Source of the DNA: Notamacropus eugenii | Taxonomy: Eukaryota > Chordata > Mammalia > Diprotodontia > Macropodidae | Assembly (NCBI RefSeq): GCF_028372415.1 | Contig: NC_092874.1 | Location: forward strand, 330,912,651-330,976,650 | Reading direction: 5' to 3' | DNA length: 64,000 nucleotides | In this document: positions 12,980 through 22,924 of the stretch, one piece after another | How positions within the stretch are numbered: the first letter of the stretch is position 1 | Layout: the number at the start of each line of letters is the position of its first letter | The notes under the pieces: generated by a model | Told to the model about the DNA's origin: nothing | Database searches by the model: none | What the model saw: the letters and a program-made list of their open reading frames with translations, nothing else | Position numbers and translations under genes: made by a program

Positions 12980-13625
12980 AGACCATGGGAGAGTTGTCAT
13001 CTGAGCTGGCCTTCAAGGAAGGAAAGGATTTCAACAGACAGAAATGTTGTGTTCCAGGTATATTCCAGGAATGAGAAGTAGTGTTTACAAGTCCAAGGAA
13101 ATGGAGAAGGAAACAAAGAGACTTGAGTAGGTCGTCATTTGTTTTGAATAAAATGTAGAGGATGTAGAATATTAAAAAATAACTTTCAAAAGGGTTATAA
13201 CCAGATAATGGAGTTTCTTGCACGTAAGCTAAGGAGTTTATACCATATAATATGCATGGGGAACCACATGAATTTTTTGAGCGGGGGACAGACTTATCAA
13301 GCCAAATCAACAAGCATTTATTAACCATCTACTATATACCAGACCATGCGCTAAAAGCTAGGGATTAAAAAAAAGGAAAAGATCAAAGTAGAAATCAGGG
13401 ATAAGGTACAGAAGTTGCATTAAGGTATACCAAAAATTCTGTACATAAGGTGGAATTTTAGCTGAGACTTAAAGGAATCCAAGGAAGTCAGGAGGCAAGG
13501 ATGAGGAGGAAGACAATTTCAGGGAAGGGAGGCAGCAAATGAAAATACAGTCTACAGATGAAGTGTCTTGTGTGAGGAACAGCAAAGTGACTGGTGTCAC
13601 TAGATCATAGACATGGTCAGACATT
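12980..13625 (-). mobile_element. L2 LINE remnants, antisense
   Basis: Contains antisense L2 blocks: GGCCTTCAAGGAAGGAAAGG, TTTTTTGAGCGGGGGACAGA, and an L2/MIR-type 3' end (CAAGCATTTATTAACCATCT) near 13310-13340, then another antisense L2 body to about 13625 (AACAGCAAAGTGACTGGTG). Probably more than one insertion. The 116-residue minus frame at 12978-13328 lies in this L2 strand but has no intact domain. Confidence 0.55.
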
Positions 13626-13967
13626 TTTTTGTGTGAATGTATGAGAAATTCTGTGAATTGTTTGGTCCAAATAGTTGTGTGGATACTGAAAAAATGTCAT
13701 TTGAAATATTCTTTCTACTCTGCCAGTAAGTGTAATGAAATTTTACGATGCAAATCCTATGTATGGATACACGCTGCAGGAGATGGGGGACAGGGAGAGG
13801 GAGCAGGGAAGGAGAAAGACTAGCACATGCTACATTTTAAAAGTCTTCTTTTTTGTTTTTCCTAGACCCAAATATTTGAAATTCTGTTGGCAAATGCCTA
13901 ACTTTACCATTGTTTGATTTGGAAATCCATTAACGCTAATAGTTAATATTTACGTTGTGTTTAAAAT

Positions 13968-14205
13968 TAGCTAGTTGGTGCAGTGGATAGATGACCAGCC
14001 TGGAGTAAGGAAGACTCATCTCCTGAATTCAAATCTGACCTCAGACACTTTCCATGTGACCCTGGGCAAGTCATTTAACTCTGTTTGCCTCAGTTTTCTC
14101 ATTTGTAAAATGAGTTGTAGAAGGGGAGGGCAATCCATGCCAGTATCTTTGCCAAGAAAATTCCAAATAGCATCACAGTCAAACACAACTGAAAATGATC
14201 GAAAA
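13968..14205 (+). mobile_element. tRNA-headed marsupial SINE
   Basis: Full-length-like: head GCTAGTTGGTGCAGTGGATA, then CCTGGGCAAGTCATTTAAC, CTCATTTGTAAAATGAG, ATCTTTGCCAAGAAAAT and the tail CACAGTCAAACACAACTGAA. Confidence 0.9.
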
Positions 14206-14310
14206 CTAAAATATCAATGCTGCACTTACTATGTGCCTCACATTGTGCTAAGTAAGTGCTTTTACAACTGTTATCTCACTTGATCCTCACAACAAGGTTG
14301 GAAGATTGGT
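14206..14310 (-). mobile_element. MIR/L2-type fragment
   Basis: CACTTACTATGTGCCTCACA and CTCACTTGATCCTCACAACA are typical antisense MIR blocks. Confidence 0.6.
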
Positions 14311-14489
14311 AGACGAAGCATTTCATTCATTGATGCCCTTAGAAGGCCCAAATCTACCTTAATTTTTATGCGCCAAACCAAATTCATATGTACCAAACAC
14401 TCAAGAGAATAAAAAATGGTATCCGCTGACAAAAGTAAATTTTGCAAAGAGAGAAAAAACTACTGAGGAAATATTTTAGAGCTTTTTTT

Positions 14490-14812
14490 GTTCAGCTGTT
14501 TTTCAGTCATTTTCAACCCTTTGTGACCCCATCTGGTGTTTTCTTGGCAAAGACACCAGAAACACCATTGCTATGACCATTGCTCAGGCAACGTTTAGTT
14601 GTGCTCTACTCTCTGTGACCCCATTTGAGGTTTTCTCGGCAAAGATATTAGAGGAGTTTACCATTTTCTTCTCCAGCTCATTTTCCAGATGAGGCAACTA
14701 TAGTGAAATGACTTGCCCCAGGTCACACAACTAGTAAGTTCCTGAGGCTGGATTTGAACTCAGATCTTCCTGACTCCAGGCCCAGTATTTTATCCATTGT
14801 GCCCCCTACCTA
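14490..14812 (-). mobile_element. Two overlapping tRNA-headed SINE copies, antisense
   Basis: A truncated copy (about 14490-14580, CTTTGTGACCCCATCTGG) is followed by a near-complete one (about 14581-14812, CTCTGTGACCCCATTTGAGG ... TTTTATCCATTGTGCCCCC). The tail motif appears twice in a row, as if one copy was cut into by the other. Confidence 0.85.
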
Positions 14813-15318
14813 CCAATGTGGGTACTACATGAGCATAAAGCAGGTATTATGAAGGTCAAGGTGGTCCTCTGACTTGACTGGGATAAGGAATTTGGGGTGA
14901 AGTGGTATCAAACCCTGAGTCAAACTAGGCAGTATAACAAGTTTGTTTTCAGTGATCCTCTACCTTCCCTTTTGAGACCCTTTCCGTTTCCTCCTTTAAT
15001 GTCCTCCCCCTCATGCTGTTCATGCTGCCACCCTACCTCAAGAGGCCTCTTTCCACTACTGTGTCCCATCTCAGTCTATCCTTTTAGACATCTCTTACCC
15101 TCTTCCAGTAAAGACATGCCTGTTTTATGTCTTATGTTTTCACATCCCTGCTTCCTGTCACTTAAAAGCTCAAATTAGTTCCTGCTGCTTTTGATAAATA
15201 ACATGCTTTTGATAACTTGTAGTTTAAAATATCATATGCATTTTAATTGTAATCTCCTGGACACAATTTCCCAACCCTTTCCATGATGGTAATTTCAAGC
15301 CCTGTGGCAGAAAGAAGG
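14813..15318. other. Unassigned pyrimidine-rich DNA; insertion site of the HAL1
   Basis: CT-rich from about 14950 to 15120. No domain in the 93-residue frame at 14897-15178. After the HAL1 this locus resumes at 18155. Confidence 0.4.
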
Positions 15319-15334
15319 GTGGGAGATATTTTTA
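15319..15334 (+). repeat. HAL1 target-site duplication, 3'-side copy
   Basis: GTGGGAGATATTTTTA, identical to 18139-18154. On the HAL1 strand the site reads TTT/AAAAA at the nick, the L1 endonuclease preference (TTTT/AA on the other strand). Confidence 0.95.
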
Positions 15335-16362
15335 TTTTTATTTTTATTTTATTTTATTTTTTTTGTTGAGTTTTATTTTTTTTTTTCTTTATTTAGCTTT
15401 TAACATTCATTTTCACAAAATTTTGGGTTTCAAATTTTTCCCCTTTTCTCCCCTCCCCCCCCAAACGCCAAGCATTCTAATTGCCCCTATGACCAATCTG
15501 CTCTCTCTTCTATCATCCCTCTCTGCCCTTGTCTCTGTCTTCTCTTTTGTCCTGTAGGGCCAGATAGCTTTCTATACCCCTTTACCTGTATTTCTTATTT
15601 CCTAGTGGTAAGAACATTACAGCTGATCCTAACACTTTGAGTTCCAACTTCTTTAGCTCCCTCCCTCTCCACCCCTTCCCTTTGGAAGGCAAGCAATTCA
15701 ATATAGGCCAAATCTGTGTAGTTTTGCAAATGACTTCCATAATAGTTGTGTTGTATAGGACTAACTATATTTCCCTCCATCCTATCCTGTCCCCCATTAC
15801 TTCTATTCTCTTTTGATCCTATCCCTCCCCATGAGTGTTGACCTCAAATTGCACTCTCCTCCCCATGCCCTCCCTTCTATCATCCCCCCCCACTCTGCTT
15901 ATCCCCTTATCCTCCACTTTCCTGTATTGTAAGATAGGTTTTCATACCAAAATGAGTAGGCATTTTATTCTTTCCTTTAGTGGAATGTGATGAGAGTAGA
16001 CTTCATGTTTTTCTCTCACCTCCCCTCTTTATCCCTCCACTAATGAGTCTTTTGCTTGCCTCTTTTATGAGAGATAATTTGCCCCATTCAATTCTCCCTT
16101 TCTCCTCCCAATATCTTTCTCTCTCACTGCTTGATTTCATTTTTTTTTAAGATATGATCCCATCCTCTTCAATTCACTCTGTGCACTCTGTCTCTATGTG
16201 TGTGGGCGTGTGTGCATGTGTGTGTGTAATCCCACCCAGTACCCAGATACTGAAATGTTTCAAGAGTTACAAATATTGTCTTTCCATGTAGGAATGTAAA
16301 CAGTTCAACTTTAGTAAGTCCCTTATGACTTCTCTTTGCTGTTCACCTTTTCATGGTTCTCT
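15335..16362 (-). other. HAL1 3' UTR and A-rich tail
   Basis: Reading on the minus strand, it has a block with ACATGGAAAGACAATATTTG, a CA-rich run, and then two L1-like tail modules. The first holds ATTGCTTGCCTTCCAAAGG and TTGGAACTCAAAGTG (about 15690-15630). The second holds CTATCTGGCCCTACAGGAC and AAATGAATGTTAAAAGCTAA (about 15580-15395). The same two-module tail is in the copy ending at 52596. Confidence 0.85.
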
Positions 16363-17451
16363 TCATTCTTGTGTTTGGAAGTCAAATTTTCTTTTCAGCT
16401 CTGGTCTTTTCATCAAGAATGCTTGAAAATCCTCTATTTCATTGAAAGACCAATTTTTCCCCTGAAGTATTATACTCAGTTTTGCTGGGTAGGTGATTCT
16501 TGGTTTTAGTCCTAGTTCCTTTGACTTCTGGAATATCCTATTCCATGCCCTTCGATCCCTTAATGTAGAAGCTGCTAGATCTTGTGTTATCCTGATTGTA
16601 TTTCCACAATACTTGAATTGTTTCTTTCTAGCTGCTTGCAATATTTTCTCTTTCACCTGGGAGTTCTGGAATTTGGCCACAATGTTCCTAGGAGTTTCTC
16701 TTTTTGGATCTCTTTCAGGCGGTGTTCTGTGGATTCCTTGAATATTTATTTTGCCCTCTGGTTCTAGAATCTCAGGGCAGTTTTCATTGATAATTTCATG
16801 AAAGATGATGTCTAGGCTCTTTTTCTGATCATGGCTTTCAGGTAGGCCCACAATTTTTAAATTGTCTCTCCTGGCTCTATTTTCCAGGTCAGTTGTTTTT
16901 CCAATGAGATATTTCACATTATCTTCCATTTTTTCATTCTTTTGGTTTTGTTTTGTGATTTCTTGGTTTCTCATAAAGTCATTAGCCTCCATCTGTTCCA
17001 TTCTAATTTTGAAAGAACTATTTTCTTCAGTGAGCTTTTGAATCTCCTTTTCCATTTGGCTTATTCTGCTTTTGAAAGCATTCTTCTCCTCATTGGCTTT
17101 TTGAACCTCTTTTGCCAATTGAGTTAGGCTAGTTTTCAAGGTGTTATTTTCTTCAACATTTTTTTGGGTCTCCTTTAGCAGGGAGCTGATTTGCTGTTCA
17201 TGCTTTGACTTCATGTCTTTCATTTCTCTTCCCAGCTTTTCCTCCACCTCTCTAACTTGATTTTCAAAATTCTTTTTGAGCTCTTCCATGGCCTGTGCCC
17301 ATTGAGTGGGCTGGGACACAGAAGCCTTGATTTCTGTGTCTTTGCCTGATGGTAAGCATTGCTCTTCCTCATCAGAAAGGAAGGGAGGAAATGCCTGTTC
17401 ACCAAGAAAGTAACCTTCTATAGTCTTATTTCTTTTCCCTTTTCTGGGCAT
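16363..17451 (-). CDS. ORF1: HAL1 ORF1p, L1-type RNA-binding chaperone, intact
   Basis: 362 residues with an uninterrupted frame. In the L1 family this protein trimerises, coats its own RNA and acts as a nucleic-acid chaperone in the cytoplasmic RNP during target-primed reverse transcription. Seen here: a basic N-terminus (MPRKGKRNKTIEGYF), a long heptad-rich coiled coil at about 54-190, the RNA-recognition domain from about 194 (RRDNLKIVGLPES) to 275 (NIVAKFQNSQVKEKILQAAR), and the C-terminal domain from about 279 with IRITQDLAASTLRDRRAW and the conserved YPAKLS near 321-326. The length fits the L1 ORF1p range. The ATG at 17451 is the first in the frame and has A at -3. There is no ORF2 downstream, so mobility would need L1 ORF2p in trans. 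The N-terminal 50 residues differ strongly from those implied by the copy starting at 51331. Confidence 0.95.
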   Translation of the reverse strand: MPRKGKRNKTIEGYFLGEQAFPPFLSDEEEQCLPSGKDTEIKASVSQPTQWAQAMEELKKNFENQVREVEEKLGREMKDMKSKHEQQISSLLKETQKNVEENNTLKTSLTQLAKEVQKANEEKNAFKSRISQMEKEIQKLTEENSSFKIRMEQMEANDFMRNQEITKQNQKNEKMEDNVKYLIGKTTDLENRARRDNLKIVGLPESHDQKKSLDIIFHEIINENCPEILEPEGKINIQGIHRTPPERDPKRETPRNIVAKFQNSQVKEKILQAARKKQFKYCGNTIRITQDLAASTLRDRRAWNRIFQKSKELGLKPRITYPAKLSIILQGKNWSFNEIEDFQAFLMKRPELKRKFDFQTQE

Positions 17452-18138
17452 TTTCCCAGCCAGTGACTTGACCTCTGAATATTTTCCTCACACCCACCTC
17501 ACCTCCTGATCCTCCCAGCCAGTGTTTGTGGTCTGAGATTCAAATGCTGCTTCCAGCCTCAGGGCTTTTGGCGGGGGCAGGGCTGCTATTCAGTGTGAGA
17601 TTAAATTCAGATGCTCAGGTGAGGGCAGGGCTGCCTCTCAGGCTCAGTTCCCTCAGGGAGTTTATGCACAGACCTTCAACAATGGATCCAGGCTCCTGCC
17701 TGCTTGGAGAGCCCTGGTCTGCCGCTGCCCCTCAGCTTCTGTCTCCCGAGGGGGCCCGAGCCATGGGGGCACCCCACTCCCCCCTCGACCCACCAAAGGG
17801 ACTCTCTCACAGACCCCCGTCACCTGTGGGTGGAGGTACTTGTGCGGCCGCTGGAGATCCCGTCCCTGAAGCCCGCTCGGATCTGTTCCTCTTGGTGCTG
17901 CGGCCACAGCAGGGCTGTACTCAGCTCCCAGTCCCGGCGCCCAGTCCGCAGCACGAAGGACCTTTTACGAGAGGTTTGCAGGTCTCTCCGGAACAGAAAT
18001 CTCCCTCGCTCCAATGTTCTGTGGCCTCTGGGTGCAGAATTCGCCGTGAGTTACTTCTTTGTAGTTGTTCTATGGGTTGTGGGTTCGGAGCTATGTGTAT
18101 GTGCGTCTTTCTACTACGCCATCTTGGCTCTGCCCCCC
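17452..18138 (-). promoter_or_regulatory. HAL1 5' UTR / internal promoter region
   Basis: 687 bp, GC-rich and CpG-rich in an AT-rich window, especially 17830-18050, which holds GCGGCCGC. L1-type elements carry their polymerase II promoter inside the 5' UTR, so promoter activity is expected by family. I see no TATA box near the 5' end. The antisense strand has long overlapping open frames (17526-18155 and 17704-18279). Confidence 0.7.
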
Positions 18139-18154
18139 GTGGGAGATATTTTTA
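18139..18154 (+). repeat. HAL1 target-site duplication, 5'-side copy
   Basis: Identical to 15319-15334 over 16 bp. Confidence 0.95.
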
Positions 18155-18877
18155 AAGCAAATGAATCTTTGGGATTCTCTCTGCCAAATCACACCATGCG
18201 GTGGTCACCTTTTCCATATATGTGTAAGCTGATGTCAGAACCAAGATACTGGAACCAGGGTAGAAGTTTAGATTTGTGAAACTCTCAGGGTTGCTATAGC
18301 ACAGAATTTGCCTGGAGTCAAGACGGGAGGGTGGTAATTCACACATAAGTGGAGAGTGGTACTCATGCCAAAAGCTGATCCAAACTTTGGGGACTTAGCC
18401 TTCACTGTATTCTAAAGGTAATTAAATTCTGTATTTCCCACTGACATCCTTTACCCTGCAGGATTCCAGTACATCTTCATTAGCAATGTGTCACTTGGCT
18501 CTTATAGGGTTCTCAGCAGTGTTTGTGGGAATGAAACCAACATGTAACTCTGTACTGAAATAAAAAGAGGTAGTGATCCACTATTTTCTTCCTACCAGAT
18601 AAATAACTTTTTTCTATTGTTTCTGAGATTTAAAAAAACTAGTTAGGAAACAACCAAAAAACAAATTGACACTTTTTTACAGGGCCAACAGAGATAATAG
18701 TGAAAAATATAAAGTATTTTTTAGGAGTTCAGAGAAATGTGGCAAAACGTTTCTTTCTGGAAAATTTTATTCAGTTGATTTCACCATGATGCTTCCTTCT
18801 GGACAAAAAAAAAAAAAAGTGATCCCCATTTTCCTAGAAGTAGTATTATGCTTAAAAATTCCATTGGTTGGATTACA
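18155..18877. other. Unassigned non-coding DNA
   Basis: Continuation of the locus split by the HAL1. No gene or named repeat recognised; an A-run lies at 18806-18818. Confidence 0.45.
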
Positions 18878-19997
18878 TTAAATAAAAATGGTTTTGCACA
18901 AACAAAACTAATGCACCAAGATTAGAAGGAAAACAGAAACTTGAGGGAAAAATGTACAGCTTTCTTTGATAAAAGCTTCATTTCTCAAACATATAGAGAA
19001 CTGAGTCAAATTTATAAGAGTAAAAGTTATTCCTCAATTGATAAATGATCAAAGAATAGGAGCAGGTAATTTCAAACAAAGAAATCAAAGCTATCTATAA
19101 TCCTATGAAAAATTCTCCAAATCACTACCGATTAGAGAAATGCAAATTAAAACAACTCTGAGGTAGCACTTCATACCTATCATATTGGCTAATATGACAA
19201 AAGAGGAAATGACAAATGTTGGCAGCGATGTGGTAAAACTGGGACACTAATGCATTGTTGATGAGGTTGTGAAGTGATCCAACCAGTCTGGAGAACAAGT
19301 TGGAACTATGCTCAATTATTAAAGTACATACTTTTTGCCCCAGCAATACCATTACTAGGTCTGTATCCCAAAGAGATAAAAAACAAAAAAGAAAAGGATC
19401 TACACATACAAAAATATTTATAGTAGTTCTTTTTGTGGTAAAAAAATTGGAAATTGAAGGGATACTCATTATTTGGGGAATGGCTAAAAACATTGTGGTA
19501 TATGACTGTGATGGAATATTGTTGTGCTATCTGAGAAGCCATCAAGATGCTGGAAAGACTTAACAAGGACTCACGCAAAGAGAAGTGAACAGAACCAGGA
19601 GAATATAGTACACAGTAAAAGAAATATTGTACAATGATCAGCTGTGAATGATTTGCTGTTCTCAGCGGTACAATGATCTAAAACAACTCTGAAGGACTCA
19701 TGATGAAAAATGCTGCTTCCAGAGAAAGAACTGGTGGAATCTGAATGAAGATCAAAGCACTCTGTTTTTCTTGTATTTTGTTTGTTTGGTTTTTGGAGTT
19801 TCTTTTGGTCTATGTTTTCTTTCACAACATGACTAATATGGAAATGTTTTTCATGATTGCATATGCATAACCTATATCAAATTGCTTACCTTCTACAGGA
19901 GGGGGAAAAGGTGGGAATGAGGGAAACAACTTGAGACTCAAAATTTTAAAATAATGAATGTTTCAAAATTTTACACATAATTGGAAAAAACATTTAA
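18878..19997 (+). mobile_element. 5'-truncated L1: ORF2 C-terminal part and 3' UTR
   Basis: Best preserved L1 3' segment in the window. It starts in ORF2 (TTTGCACAAACAAAACTAAT) and continues through GATTAGAGAAATGCAAATTA and GGCAGCGATGTGG (the Cys-rich end of ORF2). Then come ACTAGGTCTGTATCCCAAAG and the 3' UTR with AGTGAACAGAACCAGGAGAA, TACAATGATC and a tail of ATTGCTTACCTTC type ending near 19997. Stops are present, so it is not coding. Minus-strand frames of 122, 88 and 84 residues here are antisense shadows. Confidence 0.9.
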
Positions 19998-21392
19998 ATC
20001 CTCCTTGTTGGTTAACAGTGCAATTAAAAAGAGAGAGAGAAACTGTGGAAACTGAGGATTAAATGAAGAACGTAAAGGGTCAAAATGTATCTAAAGAGCT
20101 AAAATTTAAGAGGGACCTCTTAAACTTTTCCTATTGCTTCTGAGAGAGGAAAGTTGTATTAATAAGGATTGGGGTGGAAAATAAAGATAACTGAAGATAA
20201 ACCCCAACTTAACCTATAGGTGAACAGAAGGATAATAATTTCTTTGTTCTTGTTGTTTGTCCTAAAATCCTAAAAAAAATTAACTGGACTTAATCTGTAA
20301 TGTGATCATCATAAAACATGCATTTTTAATGCTTTAACTGGAAAAAAATTCTTGATTGTCAAATATTTACTGATTTCAAGAAAGTATTTGACTTGCAAAT
20401 CTCATGGGGAAAACTGTGTTCAGGAAAGAAAAATGTTAGTTCAGGGGAGTTACTGGGCATAAGCCTTAGGGAGTCAGGATGGAGTTGACTAAGGTATCAG
20501 GTGGCCATAAGGAATGAAGTTTCCACCTGAAACTGAAGGATGGATCCAGTCCAGCTAGGAAGGACTGAGTAATCTAAGGATTGAGCCCAAAGATTCAAGC
20601 TGAGCAAACTGGGAATAAAGCCTAGATCAACAATCTGATTAATGAGTAAGCTATGTCTGGTTAGTTTTATATAACAAGACTGTTCCTGTAATTTACCTAT
20701 CTGTGTCTAGCTTATTCCCCAAGATTTGCTCATGCTGTAGAAAAGTTGGTTTCCACTTTATCTAGCTGCCTGAGAAGGTTTTGCATAGCCAAGACTCTAA
20801 AGTTAAAGAATATAACAGAAGTGAAAGAAAGGGGAAGAGTTGTATCCATAAAAGCACTAGAGCCTCTGGAGAAAAAAATTCTCTTCCTTTGGGAGGTAGG
20901 GGCAAAAAGAGTCCATATTAGAGGCTTTCCATGGGGCCACTTCATCATATCTTTCCTGGAAAGGACAAACAGAAGACATTGATCTTATTTTTCATGTGAG
21001 AGTAGGAAAATGGAGAATGAAAGAAGAATGAGAAGTAATGTCCCTAACAAATCCAGCAGCCTTTTCTCTTTTCTCACCCTTCTCTATATATCTCTGAGAT
21101 GAATGACACCCATGAGTACCTCATTCCTGCTGAAATTATGATCTCCCTTAGCTTCAATGAATTATATTCATCTGGTTATTCCTTTTTTCTAACACTTCTA
21201 TTTCTTTTGTTGGATCTTCTTCCTTCCCTCTTTTAATTACAGCTATTCCTTAAGCCACTGCCTTTAGATTTCTATTCTTAAATACTCTTGAGGCTTCACC
21301 CCATTGAGCTAATGGTGGTGATTTAAAATCTACACTCCTAGCCCTGAAGTTTTAACTGAATTCTGGTTGTATTTTTCCATAAAATAATATAT
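19998..21392. other. Unassigned non-coding DNA
   Basis: No gene recognised. Frames of 78 and 72 residues on opposite strands at 20730-20982 have no domain. Confidence 0.45.
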
Positions 21393-21620
21393 TTATAGCT
21401 GGAAAGGAACTTAAAGGTTATCTAGCCCAACTATCTCATTTTATACATATGGAAACTGAAGCCCAAAATGGGAATATTACAGTGCTTTCATTTTACATAT
21501 GAGGAAACTGAAAATGAGCGAGAAGTGACTTGCATGATGTGACATGCACAGATGGCAGAATCTGAATCTTGTTCCTCTGACTCCAAGTTCATTGATCTTT
21601 CTACTGTACCATTCTGCATC
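21393..21620 (-). mobile_element. MIR/L3-type remnants, antisense
   Basis: AGCTGGAAAGGAACTTAAAG with TTATCTAGCCCAACT is an antisense L3-type 3' end. It is followed by TACATATGAGGAAACTGAAA and a MIR-like end. Confidence 0.55.
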
Positions 21621-21642
21621 ATTCACTCATGTTTGGCCAGGT

Positions 21643-21898
21643 AGGGCAGCTAGGTGGTGCAGTAGATTGAGTGCCAGGCCTGCAATCAGAAGGACTCATC
21701 TTCCTGAGTTCAAATCTGATCTCAGACACTTACTAGCTGTGAGATCTTGGGCAAGTCACTTCACCCTGTTTGCCTTAGTTTCCTCATCGATAAAATGAGT
21801 TGGAGAAGGAAATGACAAACCAGTCCAGGATCTTTGCCAAGAAAATCCAAATGGGATCACAAAGAGTTGGACACAACGGAAAAACAACTGGACAACAA
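21643..21898 (+). mobile_element. tRNA-headed marsupial SINE, full length
   Basis: A textbook copy: GGGCAGCTAGGTGGTGCAG head, CTTGGGCAAGTCACTTCACC, CCTCATCGATAAAATGAG, GATCTTTGCCAAGAAAATCC and GAGTTGGACACAACGGAAAA tail. Confidence 0.93.
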
Positions 21899-21989
21899 GC
21901 CATCCCCAGTTTTACTTCACATTCAAAATATGCAAAGCTGAACTTACCACCTTTGATTGGCCCCAGATGGCAAAGCCAGGACAAATAGG

Positions 21990-22195
21990 TTGAAATTATA
22001 GAGAGGAGAATTTGGACTTGACTTAAAGAAAAACTTCCTTAAAAGCAGAGATATTCAAAGGTAAGGCCTGTCTTGGGTCTTTTTGGTGGAAGATGAATGA
22101 CCACTTGTTGGAGATGTGATATTGTAGGGGGTATTCTTGCTCCCATAGGGATAAATGACTCCTGAGGTGCCTTGCAACCCTAAGATTCTATGACT
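21990..22195 (+). mobile_element. L3/CR1-like 3' end
   Basis: AAAGAAAAACTTCCTTAAAA, GAATGACCACTTGTTGGAGA and a GATTCTATGAC end are in the order of an L3-type 3' terminus. Confidence 0.65.
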
Positions 22196-22447
22196 TTATC
22201 TTCTTCCACAAACTAGCTTCCTTTCTGGATAAAAAAGTGAGTGTAAAAATCTGTAAACTTTGGCCAGTGTATCTAAGTTGAATAAGACAGGAATACAGGT
22301 AGAAGAAAATGATCTTATTTCCTGAGTGTGTCTTTGCCTCTGGCTTTTCTGTGTCTACTTATCTACATCAAATAATAGAAGTTTAGAATTAGAAAACTAG
22401 AGAACTCCAAATCCTAGAGATCTTTTGTTACTGGTTTTTTTCCTCAA

Positions 22448-22680
22448 TAGATTATGGCTCTGGGCCATAATCCTGGAGTCAGAAAGAATTGAGTTCGTAT
22501 CTGGCCTCAGACACTACTAGCTATTTGACTTCTGTCAAAAACCGCTGTCAGCCTCAGTTTCCTCTACTATGAAATGGGGAAAATAATAGCATCTCCCTCC
22601 CAAAATTGCTGTGAAGATCAAATGAGAGAATCTTTGTGAAACAGAGCACAATACAGTAGGCGCTTCATAAATGTTTGTTC
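22448..22680 (+). mobile_element. MIR-type SINE
   Basis: CCTGGAGTCAGAAAGAATTG, CAGCCTCAGTTTCCTCTAC, ATGAAATGGGGAAAATAATA and GGCGCTTCATAAATGTTTGT give the MIR order of head, core and tail. Confidence 0.75.
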
Positions 22681-22924
22681 ACTGTTTTCCTTCACTGACT
22701 AAATTCAAGAGATATGTGGCATGCTCACTACGGACTAGGGCAGATGTGCACCCCAAGTCAAGTATTCAGGAAGTTAAATGAGAAGACGTTGCTCTGTCTT
22801 CTAAAGAGTTTGGCACCAAAGGCAAGGGATTTCCTTCTAGTTAAGACAGAAAAGGAATGAACAGGTAATCCTCTATGGAAAAAGCGGAGCAGGTTATATA
22901 AATGTTAGGTATTACTGTAGGTTT

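Larger units (their letters stand above)
15335..18138 (-). mobile_element. Full-length HAL1 (half-L1) retrotransposon
   Basis: A complete element of about 2.8 kb in reverse orientation. It starts at 18138 with GGGGGGCAGAGCCAAGATGG, the L1-type 5' end; it then has a CpG-rich 5' UTR (17452-18138), one intact ORF1 (16363-17451), a 1.0-kb 3' UTR and an A-rich tail of TAAAA units (about 15335-15390). There is no room for or trace of an ORF2 with endonuclease and reverse transcriptase, which defines HAL1: these copies depend on L1 ORF2p in trans. A perfect 16-bp target duplication flanks it. The intact frame and intact duplication suggest a recent insertion. An L1 with an exact internal ORF2 deletion is the alternative, but the copies at 1273-3458 and 50773-52596 have the same ORF1-to-3' UTR layout. 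Confidence 0.93.

Noticed and set aside
12978..13328. 116-residue minus-strand frame as a possible gene
   Set aside because: Lies in antisense L2 remnant sequence with no conserved domain intact.
16493..17127. Plus-strand frames of 61-82 residues
   Set aside because: Antisense to the intact HAL1 ORF1.
19125..19825. Minus-strand frames of 122, 88 and 84 residues
   Set aside because: Antisense shadows of the L1 at 18878-19997.
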